Notes: generated by a model not told the origin, from the sequence alone. Shown: positions 6,945-16,130, counted from the first letter of the stretch. The stretch: 64,000 nucleotides of DNA from M0108 sp937862735 (GCA_937862735.1 CALMDH010000030.1:7828-71827); one strand, 5' to 3'. Numbers and translations are program-made.

Positions 6945-9473
6945 TTGTCAGCCATCGACGATCTGATTGCCCGAGTCCAAGAACCCTCGCTGCGCGAGCA
7001 GTTCAAGCGCGAGTGGGCCGAGGCTCAGAAGACCAGGAAGTTCGGCCTGGTCTTCGACCGCCACCTGCCGGAATTGGTGCCGATCCCGAAGGCCCGACCG
7101 CGGCGCGATGACCTGGTGGCCCGCAAGGGCGGCTCCCTGACGGATCTCTGGCGGGTGCGCCGGGTGAGCGGCGGCATGGCCCACTGCGTTCGGCCCGAGG
7201 GCACCCCGGGCGCTGGCGACCCCTGGGACTGGCCGCTGGACGAGTTGGTGGTCGTGCGCCAGTTCGGCGAGCCGATCTTCCCCGCCTTGGTGCCGATGGA
7301 TCAGGTCCAAAACGGCCCGGCGGATGCCCCTTGGCATTGCCTGATCGAGGCGGACAACTTCCACGCCCTGCAACTGCTGGCCTATCTCTACGCCGGCAAG
7401 GTGGACTGCATCTACATCGACCCGCCTTACAACACCGGGGCGCGGGATTGGAAGTACAACAACGACTACGTGGATGGCAACGACTCCTGGCGGCACTCGA
7501 AGTGGCTGTCGTTCATGGAGAAGCGGTTGCGGTTGGCGAAACGATTGTTAAACCCAGCAACGGGTGTGCTAATCGTTACTATTGACGAGCACGAAGTTCA
7601 TCATCTGGGAATGCTGCTTGAGAGGGAGTTTCCCGAGGCATACCGGCAAATGGTGACCGTCGTCATTAACCCGAAAGGCGTAACCCAGGGACGTTTCTCC
7701 AGAGTTGAGGAATATGCATTGTTCTGTTTCGCTCCCCAAGCCTTCGTTAAGAGCTTGGGCGACGACCTGCTTTCTGCTGTTGAGCGCAGGTCCAGCAACG
7801 CGCCTCGCTGGAAGGGGTTATTGCGATCTGGTACGAATGCTCGCCGCCGAGACCGCCACAAGATGTTCTTCCCCGTTCTGATCGATCAGGATCGCCAGGC
7901 GGTCATAGGCGCCGGTGACTACCTGCCGCTCGGCCAAGACCCAGACATCGATGCAAGAATAGATGGGTATATCGCCGCCTGGCCCGTCAGAACCGATGGA
8001 ACATTCGGTAATTGGGGAGTTGGTCCAGAGTCGCTCCGAGATTTGATTGCGCAGGGATATGTAGCTCTCGGAAGATATGACGCGAATCGTAAGACATGGG
8101 GTATCTCTTATCTGAGCCGTAAGCTTCAGCTTCAGATAAAGACTGGGGCAATCCAGGTCGTCGAATTCGATGAGAAACGTAATGTTGTAAAGGTTGAATA
8201 TGCCGAAGAGCGGGAACGCCAGATCAAAGCGGTTTGGCATCGCAGTACCCATGATGCTGGTGCTTATGGCGCGGACATTCTCAGGGCGGTTTTGGGTGAG
8301 GGTCGCAAGTTCTCTTTCCCGAAGTCCCTTTATGCTACGCGGGACGCGGTGGCTTCCGTGGTGCGTGATCTTCCCAAAGCCGTCATCGTAGATTTCTTTG
8401 CCGGAAGCGGCACGACACTCAATGCTGTCAATCTGCTGAACGCCACCGATGGCGGTTATCGTCATTGCATTCTGGTCACGAACAACGAGGTCTCTGGAGA
8501 AGGCGCTGATAGCCTGCGGGGCCTAGGTCTCACGCCTGGCGACAACGAATGGGAACAGCTTGGCATCTGCCGCTCCGTGACCTGGCCACGTTCCAAATTC
8601 ACGATCCTCGGAAAGCGCGACGATGGGACCCGGCTTCCCGGCGACTACCTGACTGGTAGGACGGTGGAGCGTCAGCGCCTACGTCGCGTGACCCAGATCG
8701 GCTTCGTCGATCCTGGCGCGCTCGACCGGTCCGTGACGAAGAAGCAGCTCGTCGCCCTCATCGAAGGGTTACCACAAACCCTGGTCACGGACCCCTGTCC
8801 CTTCATCGTGTCGGCCGACCACAAGGCCAGCGTGTTGTTCGACGAGGGGGCGGGCAAAGACTGGCTCGCGGCCCTGGACGGGCAGGACCACATCACCGAC
8901 CTGTATATCGTGACCAAGGGCAAGGTCCGGTTCGACACCTTGAGGGATGAAGTCCATGCGCTGCTGGGTCCGGTCCTGGTCCCGGAGGAGGAGACGCGCC
9001 CCCTGGCCGATGGCTTCGCGGCGAATCTGGCCTACTTCCGGCTTGAGTTCCTGGACAAGGACCGCGTGGCCTTGAAACGGGCCTTCCGCGAGATTTTGCC
9101 GCTCCTATGGCTCAAGGCCGGGGCCATCGGGCCCCGGCCGGAGCTTCCACCTAAGCGGGATCAGGCAGAGGCAGAGCCGACCTTCTTCGCCCCGCCCGAC
9201 AACCCGTTTGCGGTCCTGCTGGATGAGGGTAGCCTCAAGGCCCTGTTGGCCGCACTGGCCGACCGGTCGGGTCTGCGGTGTGTCTTCATCGTCACCGACT
9301 CCGGGGATGCCTTCAAGGAGATGGCGGCCGAGGTGACCGAGGCGCTGGGGCCGAAAAGCCCGGCGCTAACGACGGTGCAGCTCTACCGGGATTACCTGGA
9401 AAACTTCCTGATCAACACGGACAGAATCGGGGCGGATAGGCCAGACGCCGGGAACCAGGGGGGTACAAGATGA
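6945..9473 (+). CDS. mod: Type III restriction-modification methyltransferase subunit (Mod)
   Basis: Adenine-specific DNA methyltransferase of 842 residues. DPPYNTG (about residue 159) precedes VDFFAGSGTT (about 483), the motif order of beta-class enzymes such as type III Mod. The region between the two motifs is the expected target-recognition domain and is visibly poorer in GC (about 7540-8510) than the rest. I chose the TTG at 6945 because family members begin near SAIDDLIARVQEPSLREQ and an AGGAA stands upstream; the TTG at 6828 would add 39 residues of unlikely sequence. It overlaps the restriction gene by 4 bp (ATGA). Confidence 0.92.
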   Translation: MSAIDDLIARVQEPSLREQFKREWAEAQKTRKFGLVFDRHLPELVPIPKARPRRDDLVARKGGSLTDLWRVRRVSGGMAHCVRPEGTPGAGDPWDWPLDELVVVRQFGEPIFPALVPMDQVQNGPADAPWHCLIEADNFHALQLLAYLYAGKVDCIYIDPPYNTGARDWKYNNDYVDGNDSWRHSKWLSFMEKRLRLAKRLLNPATGVLIVTIDEHEVHHLGMLLEREFPEAYRQMVTVVINPKGVTQGRFSRVEEYALFCFAPQAFVKSLGDDLLSAVERRSSNAPRWKGLLRSGTNARRRDRHKMFFPVLIDQDRQAVIGAGDYLPLGQDPDIDARIDGYIAAWPVRTDGTFGNWGVGPESLRDLIAQGYVALGRYDANRKTWGISYLSRKLQLQIKTGAIQVVEFDEKRNVVKVEYAEERERQIKAVWHRSTHDAGAYGADILRAVLGEGRKFSFPKSLYATRDAVASVVRDLPKAVIVDFFAGSGTTLNAVNLLNATDGGYRHCILVTNNEVSGEGADSLRGLGLTPGDNEWEQLGICRSVTWPRSKFTILGKRDDGTRLPGDYLTGRTVERQRLRRVTQIGFVDPGALDRSVTKKQLVALIEGLPQTLVTDPCPFIVSADHKASVLFDEGAGKDWLAALDGQDHITDLYIVTKGKVRFDTLRDEVHALLGPVLVPEEETRPLADGFAANLAYFRLEFLDKDRVALKRAFREILPLLWLKAGAIGPRPELPPKRDQAEAEPTFFAPPDNPFAVLLDEGSLKALLAALADRSGLRCVFIVTDSGDAFKEMAAEVTEALGPKSPALTTVQLYRDYLENFLINTDRIGADRPDAGNQGGTR

Positions 9474-11977
9474 AGTACGAGTTGTTTGGCTTCCAGGAGG
9501 ACGCACTCACCGCGATGCGCGAGAAGGTGCGCATCGCCCGCGAGCATGCCTCCAGCCAGAACCCGCAGGCGATCTCGTTCTCGGCCCCGACCGGGAGCGG
9601 AAAGACGGTGATGATGGCGGCCCTGTTCGAGGACATCTTCTTCGGCACGGTCGGCCTTCCGCCCCAGCCGGATGCGGCGATCCTGTGGGTCTCGGATATG
9701 CCGGAACTGAACGAGCAGACCAGGCGCCGGCTGATCCAGGTCTCTGACCGGATCGGTATCCATCGGCTGGTGACCATCGATGCTGGCTTCGACCGCGAGC
9801 AGTTGGAGCCCGGATCTATCCACTTCATCAACGTGCAGAAGCTTGGGACAGACAAGCGCCTGACCCGTCAGGGGGACGGGCGTACCTGGCCGATCTGGGC
9901 GACCTTCTCGAACACCGCCCGGGCGATGCCGGACCGCTTCTATGTAGTCATCGACGAGGCGCACCGGGGTATGACCGGCGGCAAGCTCGCGAAAGAGGCG
10001 CAGACCCTGGTCCAGCGCTTTCTGCTTGGGCATCGGGAAACGGGCATGATCCCCATGCCGCTGGTCATCGGTCTATCGGCGACACCCAAGCGATTTATCG
10101 ACCTGCTGGAGCATGCGCCACACGCCCTACAGAAGGCGCCCGTGCCGGTGGCCGATGTGCGGGCCTCGGGGCTACTGAAGGACCGTATCCCGATCCACAG
10201 TCCGAAGGTGGTGGGATACTCCGAGATGTCCCTGTTGGCGGAGGCCGCGTCGGTCTGGGTGCGCATGGGCCAGGCATGGGACGCCTATTGCGCGGTGGAG
10301 CAGGAGCAGCGGGTCTGGCCCATCCTGGTCGTCCAGGTGGAGAACGGGACGGAGCGGCAGGCGTCACGGACCGATTTCGGGGTGGCGCTGGACGTGATCG
10401 AGAAGGCCATTGGCCGGTCCTTGCAGGAGGGCGAGGCGGTCCATGCGCTGCACGACTGCGGGGATATGGACATCGGCGGGCGCCGGGTGCGCCGTGTCGA
10501 TGCCTCGCGGATCGACGAGGACAAGGGCATCGGCGTGGTCTTCTTCAAGACCAGCCTCTCGACCGGGTGGGACTGTCCGCGGGCCGAGGTGATGATGTCC
10601 TTCCGCCGGGCCGAGGACCACACCTACATCGCCCAGCTCCTGGGCCGCATGGTGCGCACCCCGCTGGCGCGGCGGATCGAGCGGGATGCGGCGCTGAACG
10701 ACGTGCATCTGTTCCTGCCGTACTTCGACGATGCCGCGGTCAAGGCCGTGGTGGAGGACCTGAAGGACATCGAGCACACGCCGCCGGCGGAGGCCGGCCC
10801 CAGCCGGGAACTGGTGACGCTCAGCCGGCGCACGGATGCGGCCGACATCTTCAAGGCGATGGCCGATCTGGTGACCTATCGGGTCAACGCGGCCCGTGCC
10901 CAGAGCCATCTCCGGCGCTTTGTCGGGCTGGCGCGGCGGCTCAACCTGGATGACATCGAGCCCCTAGCCTGGGGGCAGGCCAAGGGGCAGGTGGTCGATT
11001 GGATGGGCACGGAGCTGGCCGGGCTCAAGGCGGCCGAGACCTTCGGCAAGTCCGAGGCGGCCATCATGCGGGTCGCGATCAAGACCACGACCCTGGAGAC
11101 TGGGGTGGAGGCCAGCAGCGAGCGGGTCACCCCGGTGCGCGAGTATGAGATCGAGGCGTCGGACGCGGACATCGAGCGCCAGTTCGACGAGGCCGGGCAG
11201 CGCCTGGGCAACGGTCTGCACCAGACCTATTGGGATGTCCATGGCGACCGCGATGCCCTGGACGTGAAGGTCGAGGTCATCCTGTTGGCACGCAGCCACC
11301 AGGTCATGGCCCGGTTGGAGTCGAAGGCAGAGACCGCCTTCGATGCCCTCTACGACCGGCACAAGCACGCCGTCGGTAAGCTCAAGGAGAAGGAGCGGGG
11401 CCGCTATGAGCGGTTGCGGCTCGCGACCGCAAAGCCGGTGGAGCTTCCGTGGAGGTTGCCGGATCGGATCGAGTTTCGGCGCGCCGAGGGGGCGCCCTGC
11501 TACGAGCGCCATCTTTACCTGGAGGACGACGGCAGCTTCCGGGCGGACCTTGGGACCTGGGAGCGTGAACTGATCGCCGAGGAGTTGGGCAGTGCCGATG
11601 TTGTCGGCTGGCTGCGCAACCTGGACCGCAAGCCCTGGTCCCTGGAGATCCCCTACCAGAGCGGCGGCGCCGAGCGGCCCATGTTCCCGGACCTGGTTGT
11701 AGTGCGGCAGGCGGCTGGCGGTTACCGGTTCGACATCCTGGAGCCCCACGACCCGAGCCTGGCGGACAACTTCGAGAAGGCCGTAGGGCTGGCGCGCTTT
11801 GCCGAGCGGCATGGCCATCTCTTTCATCGCATCCAGCTTATCCGCAAGCAGTTGTCGAAGGCGGGGGGTGAACGGTATTTCCGTCTGGAGATCAATAGCG
11901 AGGTAGTGCGCAAGCAGGTACTTTTGGTGACGACGAATCCACAGATCGATGGGCTTTTCGAGCAACATGCACTTTAA
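9470..11977 (+). CDS. res: Type III restriction-modification restriction subunit (Res)
   Basis: An 835-residue superfamily 2 helicase/nuclease that pairs with Mod. Walker A APTGSGKT lies at residues 40-46, the Walker B/DEAH box VVIDEAHRG at about 163, and motif III is GLSATPKR. Motif VI-like sequence (AQLLGRMVRTP) follows STGWDCPRAEVMMSFR. Near the C-terminus FPDLVVVRQAAGGYRFDILEP resembles a PD-(D/E)xK nuclease core with E in the final position. It is translationally coupled to mod. Together they would cleave unmodified incoming DNA after ATP-driven translocation. Confidence 0.9.
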   Translation: MKYELFGFQEDALTAMREKVRIAREHASSQNPQAISFSAPTGSGKTVMMAALFEDIFFGTVGLPPQPDAAILWVSDMPELNEQTRRRLIQVSDRIGIHRLVTIDAGFDREQLEPGSIHFINVQKLGTDKRLTRQGDGRTWPIWATFSNTARAMPDRFYVVIDEAHRGMTGGKLAKEAQTLVQRFLLGHRETGMIPMPLVIGLSATPKRFIDLLEHAPHALQKAPVPVADVRASGLLKDRIPIHSPKVVGYSEMSLLAEAASVWVRMGQAWDAYCAVEQEQRVWPILVVQVENGTERQASRTDFGVALDVIEKAIGRSLQEGEAVHALHDCGDMDIGGRRVRRVDASRIDEDKGIGVVFFKTSLSTGWDCPRAEVMMSFRRAEDHTYIAQLLGRMVRTPLARRIERDAALNDVHLFLPYFDDAAVKAVVEDLKDIEHTPPAEAGPSRELVTLSRRTDAADIFKAMADLVTYRVNAARAQSHLRRFVGLARRLNLDDIEPLAWGQAKGQVVDWMGTELAGLKAAETFGKSEAAIMRVAIKTTTLETGVEASSERVTPVREYEIEASDADIERQFDEAGQRLGNGLHQTYWDVHGDRDALDVKVEVILLARSHQVMARLESKAETAFDALYDRHKHAVGKLKEKERGRYERLRLATAKPVELPWRLPDRIEFRRAEGAPCYERHLYLEDDGSFRADLGTWERELIAEELGSADVVGWLRNLDRKPWSLEIPYQSGGAERPMFPDLVVVRQAAGGYRFDILEPHDPSLADNFEKAVGLARFAERHGHLFHRIQLIRKQLSKAGGERYFRLEINSEVVRKQVLLVTTNPQIDGLFEQHAL

Positions 11978-12018
11978 CGGCATCTCGTCTCAATGGATGG
12001 CAATTGTTCCTACTTATG

Positions 12019-12034
12019 ATTAAACCGGCTTAAT
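12019..12034. promoter_or_regulatory. Palindrome before the HNH/Argonaute operon
   Basis: The 16-bp near-palindrome ATTAAACCGGCTTAAT (7 of 8 pairs) ends 5 bp before the ATG of the HNH-APAZ gene. It sits where an operator or the promoter/leader of a low-GC imported operon is expected. No Shine-Dalgarno is visible between it and the start. Function is inference. Confidence 0.4.
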
Positions 12035-12038
12035 TACA

Positions 12039-13349
12039 ATGTCACTAAAAGCGCGTGATAAGCTCATTCTCTGGGTGAAAGCGGCTGGTCGGTGCTCCTT
12101 CCCGGGGTGTCGGAAAGAGCTAACCTGGGAGCAAACCGCCGAGGATCGCGACGTATTGATCGGGGAAATCGCGCATATCGTTTCCTCGAAGCCTAATGGA
12201 CCAAGAAGCGGAGACGTTCCGCAAGGAGGTGAGATAGATGCCTACGAAAACACGGTTCTTTTATGCCGGGAACACCATGTTATCATTGATCGCCAAGTCA
12301 ATACCTATCCGGCATTAAAGCTCCATCAGATGAAGCAGGACCATGAAGAATGGGTCCGCAGTCAATTATCCAAAGAGCAGCGTTATCAGGGTATAATTAG
12401 TCCTTTGGAGATTGTCTCCGAGTCGCTCTACAGCACTCTTCTTCCCATAACCAATATCCCAGAATACGTGTATATAGCGCCATGCGAGAGAGCGGAGGCC
12501 GACATTCGAGATATGATCGTCCGCCCAGAACATGGGAGCGTTATGCTCCCCTACATCGTTCGAGGAGGTAACCTACTCACCTTCGATAGGCTGACAGAAG
12601 AAAATACCTGCTTTCGTAAAGTGATAGATTCTTATTCGGCGGAAGCTTGCTACGCGCCAGCGTGGTGGGCTGACCCGGACCAATATCGCTGGTACGTAGA
12701 ACTTCTTAATCGCACGATCAATAAACTCACGGGGCGCAAGGGGTTAAATTTTGACAGGGAGCACCGGCGGTACTATTTCGAGCCAGAGGAAAGAGGCGTA
12801 GAGAAGAAAGTAAGTTATAAATCTATCTCGGGGAAGGGAGCGACCAGAAAGGTATGCTGGAATCCTCGTTTCAAACACGATAACGAGCCAAAGTCCTACT
12901 GGGAGCACTTGGCCGTCAGTCTTCAGTTTTACTTGGTGGCACAAGAGTCGTGGTGCCTTTCAATACGGCCTGAGCGCAGGTTTACTAGGGACGGCTTTAC
13001 ACCGCTGGCGCCGAAGAATATTGGTCGGCGGTCAACAAGCAGAAAATCACACATGTATAATCTTGATGTGTTGAAAGAGGTTCAATTCTGGCGCGACTTC
13101 CTTTCAGAAAGCAACCCGAGAATCATTTGCTCGTTGGGCGGCCAGTCTTTGGTTATCGAAAATGCCATAATCCAAGGGGAGATTAGATGGCCTCAAATTC
13201 CAGAGGACGTAAAGAGACGCCTAACTGTCGATTATGAGGAGGATCTCTTTACTATGGCGGATCTGAGAGAAGCGACAGACACCGGGTTCGAGGACCCAGA
13301 CGAAGTGTTTGCGTCTCTATGGTCGGACGAAGAGAATCGGGAGGAATGA
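12039..13349 (+). CDS. HNH nuclease-APAZ effector of a short Argonaute system
   Basis: A 436-residue two-domain protein. The N-terminus (about 1-90) is an HNH nuclease with zinc-type cysteines: CSFPGC (C19, C24), IAHI (H46), N71 and LLCREHH (C76, H79, H80). The remainder shows the pattern I associate with APAZ domains, especially SHMYNLDVLKEVQFWRDFLS followed by NPRIICSLGGQS. APAZ proteins stand in for the N/PAZ half of Argonaute and bind the short pAgo encoded next door, here 1 bp downstream. In such systems guide-directed target recognition unleashes the effector, so indiscriminate DNA cleavage is the expected outcome (inference). The gene is clearly lower in GC than its neighbours, a sign of transfer. 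Confidence 0.82.
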   Translation: MSLKARDKLILWVKAAGRCSFPGCRKELTWEQTAEDRDVLIGEIAHIVSSKPNGPRSGDVPQGGEIDAYENTVLLCREHHVIIDRQVNTYPALKLHQMKQDHEEWVRSQLSKEQRYQGIISPLEIVSESLYSTLLPITNIPEYVYIAPCERAEADIRDMIVRPEHGSVMLPYIVRGGNLLTFDRLTEENTCFRKVIDSYSAEACYAPAWWADPDQYRWYVELLNRTINKLTGRKGLNFDREHRRYYFEPEERGVEKKVSYKSISGKGATRKVCWNPRFKHDNEPKSYWEHLAVSLQFYLVAQESWCLSIRPERRFTRDGFTPLAPKNIGRRSTSRKSHMYNLDVLKEVQFWRDFLSESNPRIICSLGGQSLVIENAIIQGEIRWPQIPEDVKRRLTVDYEEDLFTMADLREATDTGFEDPDEVFASLWSDEENREE

Positions 13350-13350
13350 T

Positions 13351-14766
13351 ATGAAGCTCGATTCCCCAAAAGTAGCGTGCCGTTATCACGAAGAGCCGGG
13401 GCTGGAGTTCGGCGGCGGCCGGGAACATGTCAGCCCAAAGCACGGAATTATCTTGTTTGGACCGCGATCAGTAGATCTGGAGCAGCGACATCCTAAAGTA
13501 GTCAGGGTGGGGATCATCGGATCAGGAAAGAGCGCAGATGCTGCTAACCAGTGGATGGAGAGTTGCGCTGAGGGTGTGTCAGGAGAGGAAGCGCATACGG
13601 AGTTTCCAGGCTTCAGTGAAGACCGCGGGTTCTACAGTGAGTTACAGTTCAACGATGCCTGGAAAGAAACTATCACGCAGAACGAAATCAATAAACTGAA
13701 AGGTCTACGTTTGCGGAAAGATCGCTTTGACCATTGTGTCGAACTGCTTTCGGATAAGCTGCGCATACTCTCACAAAAGGATCGCCCTCCAGATTATGTG
13801 GTTCTGGCACTTCCGGACGAAGCGCTAGAGCACTGCAAGGTCGTGGATTTCAAAGACGGTGGGAAGGGGGATGTGCATCGTGATCTGCGACGCGCGTTAA
13901 AGGCAGTAGCCATGAATTATCGATTGCCAACGCAGATTTTGTTGCAGCGGACGTCTGAGGCTACCTCGGAAAGCAAGAACGTCGACCATAAGTCGCGGTG
14001 TGCCTGGAACTTCTTCACGGGCCTTTATTATAAGGTCGGTGGAATCCCGTGGGCTCCGCTCAATCTTGCTGCGGGTACATGTTACGTCGGAGTGAGTTTC
14101 CATCGGTCGCTCGGTTCCAGAAGCGATAACTATTTTACTAGCTTGGCCCAGGCCTTCGATGAGCATGGAGATGGACTGGTGCTCCGCGGGCAAGACTTCC
14201 ACTGGGACTCTGATAAGAATGGCAACTCGCCACACCTGTCGAAAGAGTTGGCCTGGGATCTCATAACCTCTGTTTTAAGACGCTATCAAGACGAGATGAA
14301 GCAGGTCCCCAAAAGGGTTGTGATTCACAAGACATCGAAATTCTGGCCTAAAGAGAGAGAGGGGTTCGAGGAAGCTCTGTCAGGGGTGTATCAACATGAT
14401 CTTCTGGCGGTAGCTCCTGCAAGGGATATCCGTATGCTCCGTGACGGACAGTACCCCGTACTACGTGGAAGCCAGGTAACTGTAGGAGACCGGAGTTTCC
14501 TATATACAACTGGGTATATCCCATCATTGAGCGCATTTCCCCATGGACATATCCCCGTGCCCCTACAAGTATATGATCACGTTGGAGATACATCGGTTGA
14601 TGCTCTCCTTTCCGAGATCCTCATCCTTTCGAAGATGAACTGGAATTCAGCGGCGTTTGGGGGGCTGATGCCAATAACGCTGAAGTTTTCGAGGCTTGTC
14701 GGTGAAATCATGCGGGAGATACCAGAGTCACAAACGCCGTTGCCGCAGTTCAAGTTCTATATGTGA
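13351..14766 (+). CDS. Short prokaryotic Argonaute (MID-PIWI)
   Basis: A 471-residue protein with the C-terminal pattern of short pAgos: YVGVSFHRSL, PKRVVIHKTSKFWPKE, and KMNWNSAAFGGLMPITLKFS near the end. The positions that carry catalytic Asp in cleaving Argonautes (after YVG, and after VIHK) are S/F and T/S here, so it should be a non-cleaving guide-binding subunit. The ATG at 13351, behind GGGAGGA and 1 bp after the HNH-APAZ stop, was chosen over a longer upstream frame. It would load a small guide and, with its HNH-APAZ partner, sense invading plasmid or phage nucleic acid. Codon use is as AT-rich as in the partner gene. Confidence 0.85.
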   Translation: MKLDSPKVACRYHEEPGLEFGGGREHVSPKHGIILFGPRSVDLEQRHPKVVRVGIIGSGKSADAANQWMESCAEGVSGEEAHTEFPGFSEDRGFYSELQFNDAWKETITQNEINKLKGLRLRKDRFDHCVELLSDKLRILSQKDRPPDYVVLALPDEALEHCKVVDFKDGGKGDVHRDLRRALKAVAMNYRLPTQILLQRTSEATSESKNVDHKSRCAWNFFTGLYYKVGGIPWAPLNLAAGTCYVGVSFHRSLGSRSDNYFTSLAQAFDEHGDGLVLRGQDFHWDSDKNGNSPHLSKELAWDLITSVLRRYQDEMKQVPKRVVIHKTSKFWPKEREGFEEALSGVYQHDLLAVAPARDIRMLRDGQYPVLRGSQVTVGDRSFLYTTGYIPSLSAFPHGHIPVPLQVYDHVGDTSVDALLSEILILSKMNWNSAAFGGLMPITLKFSRLVGEIMREIPESQTPLPQFKFYM

Positions 14767-14869
14767 TTAACGGGTCTTGAAATTCTCTCCTGGCGCGACG
14801 CTTTCCGCGTTGTCTTGATTGGGATTGGCCCAGGGTACGGAAGGCGCGGGGTCCGAGGCGGCGGTCGAA

Positions 14870-15112
14870 TCACCCTGGGTGGCTGTCCTGGTAGCCGTGC
14901 CGGATGCGGCGCTTGGCGATCTCGCGGACCTGCTCGATGGCGTCGTCGTAGGACGCGACCCCGGTATTGTGGGTCCCACCGCGCCGCGAGCCGAGGCCGC
15001 CCCAGATCTTGCGCAGGGCCCAGTCGCCCAGGAGATCGCGGTCGAGGTGGACCTCGTAGTAGCGGGCCTTTGCGTGGTGGACCCATATTTGGTGCTGTGG
15101 GAGTGTCTCCAT
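14870..15112 (-). CDS. WGR domain protein
   Basis: An 80-residue protein consisting almost only of a WGR-type domain: HAKARYYEVHLDRDLLGDWALRK, then IWGGLGSRRGGTHN in the position of the signature Trp-Gly-Arg loop, and a final helix SYDDAIEQVREIAKRR. WGR domains bind nucleic acids and occur alone in many bacteria, but the role of such small stand-alone forms is not known to me. It is convergent with the Argonaute gene, 103 bp away. Confidence 0.7.
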   Translation of the reverse strand: METLPQHQIWVHHAKARYYEVHLDRDLLGDWALRKIWGGLGSRRGGTHNTGVASYDDAIEQVREIAKRRIRHGYQDSHPG

Positions 15113-15288
15113 GGCGCCAGTCTAGCCACGGGGGTGGCTCATTTCGTGAGCCAGGGGAAAGGCCAGCGGGCCGATGGGGGTCATGCGCCCCGACGTTTGA
15201 CGTATCAGGGGCGATCCCTGTCCAGACAGCGTTGGCGCTCGGGGGCGGACGATCCGCGGCAACCCTTGATCGCAGGAGACCACTTGCC

Positions 15289-15684
15289 ATGACTACCACC
15301 ACCCTGGAGCTTCCCGACGCTTTGGCCCGCCGTGTGGGCTGGGCCGCGCGGGCGGTGCATCGGCCGGTCGAGGATGTCATCACGGCGATGTTGGACGGCG
15401 TCCTGCCTGCCCTGGACGACGTGCCGGCCGAGATGCAGGCCGAACTCGTCGAGATGACCTGGTTGGGCGACGTGGCGCTCCAGGCCATCGCCGGGGCGGT
15501 CCTGTCCGACGCCGATCAACGACGGCTGGCCGAGTTGAGCGGTTCCGACAGTCTGAGCGACACGGAGCGGGAGGCGTTGGACGACCTTCGCGACATCTAC
15601 GGCCAGGTGACGCTGCGCAAGGCCCGCGCCCTGGCACTGCTCTCCGTGCGGAGCGGCAAGGGCTTGCTCGCGCAAGCGGCCTGA
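15289..15684 (+). CDS. Conserved hypothetical protein, partner of an HNH nuclease gene
   Basis: A 131-residue protein starting MTTTTLELPDALARRVGWAA, behind CAGGAGA. The N-terminus resembles an antitoxin-like ribbon-helix-helix or short helical domain; the rest is helical (LSDTEREALDDLRDIYGQVTLRKARALALL). From memory such proteins are commonly encoded immediately upstream of a small HNH endonuclease, and here a decayed copy of that nuclease overlaps the stop (TGATG). Function unknown; a TA-like role is a guess. Confidence 0.7.
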   Translation: MTTTTLELPDALARRVGWAARAVHRPVEDVITAMLDGVLPALDDVPAEMQAELVEMTWLGDVALQAIAGAVLSDADQRRLAELSGSDSLSDTEREALDDLRDIYGQVTLRKARALALLSVRSGKGLLAQAA

Positions 15685-15921
15685 TGTCCGAGGCGATCCC
15701 GCGCGCCCTGCAAGCAGGATTGGTCACGGCACTTCCAGTGGGACGACGGCGGTACCCGGGGCGTCGGTCTCACACCGACCGGCCGGGCCACCGTGGAGGC
15801 GGGGCGGCTCAATATCCCGTACCTAGTCCCGGCGCGATGCCTGTGGGTTATCGCCGGGTGGTACCCGCCAAAGAGCGGGGGTCGAGCGGGCCGGGAGACC
15901 GGTAACGGACGGGGCTTCTGA
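15684..15921 (+). pseudogene. HNH endonuclease remnant with the catalytic core deleted
   Basis: The first codons read MSEAIPRALQA, the start I expect for the HNH nuclease that accompanies the preceding gene. The frame then jumps: from 15718 another frame reads DWSRHFQWDDGGTRGVGL and TPTGRATVEAGRLN, then CLWVIAGWYPPK, the C-terminal part of the same family. The middle, which should hold the C-x-x-C and H-N-H residues, is missing, so the deletion also shifted frame. The last codons run into the first copy of a 57-bp direct repeat and end at TGA 15919-15921. Confidence 0.7.
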
Positions 15922-16063
15922 CATTGTGGGTCCCTCTGGCGCCGGGGAAAGTGTGCTGCATGGGGTCAGGAGGTACGACGTACCAAGCGACCCCAACGAG
16001 GTTGATCGGGCCGGGAGACCGGTAACGAAGGGGGCTCCTGATGTTGTGGGGCCCCCCGGCGCC
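15887..16063. repeat. 57-bp imperfect direct repeat, two copies 120 bp apart
   Basis: Copies lie at 15887-15943 and 16007-16063. Both begin CGGGCCGGGAGACCGGTAAC and continue with a GGGGCT(T/C)CTGA(C/T) segment to GGCGCCG. They flank 63 bp of unrelated sequence. There is no open frame in this stretch that I trust. Confidence 0.75.
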
Positions 16064-16130
16064 GCGCCCGAGGACACATCCGACCTTGCGTAGGGTACCG
16101 GACACTAGGCCGGCAGGGACCCACCTCGAC

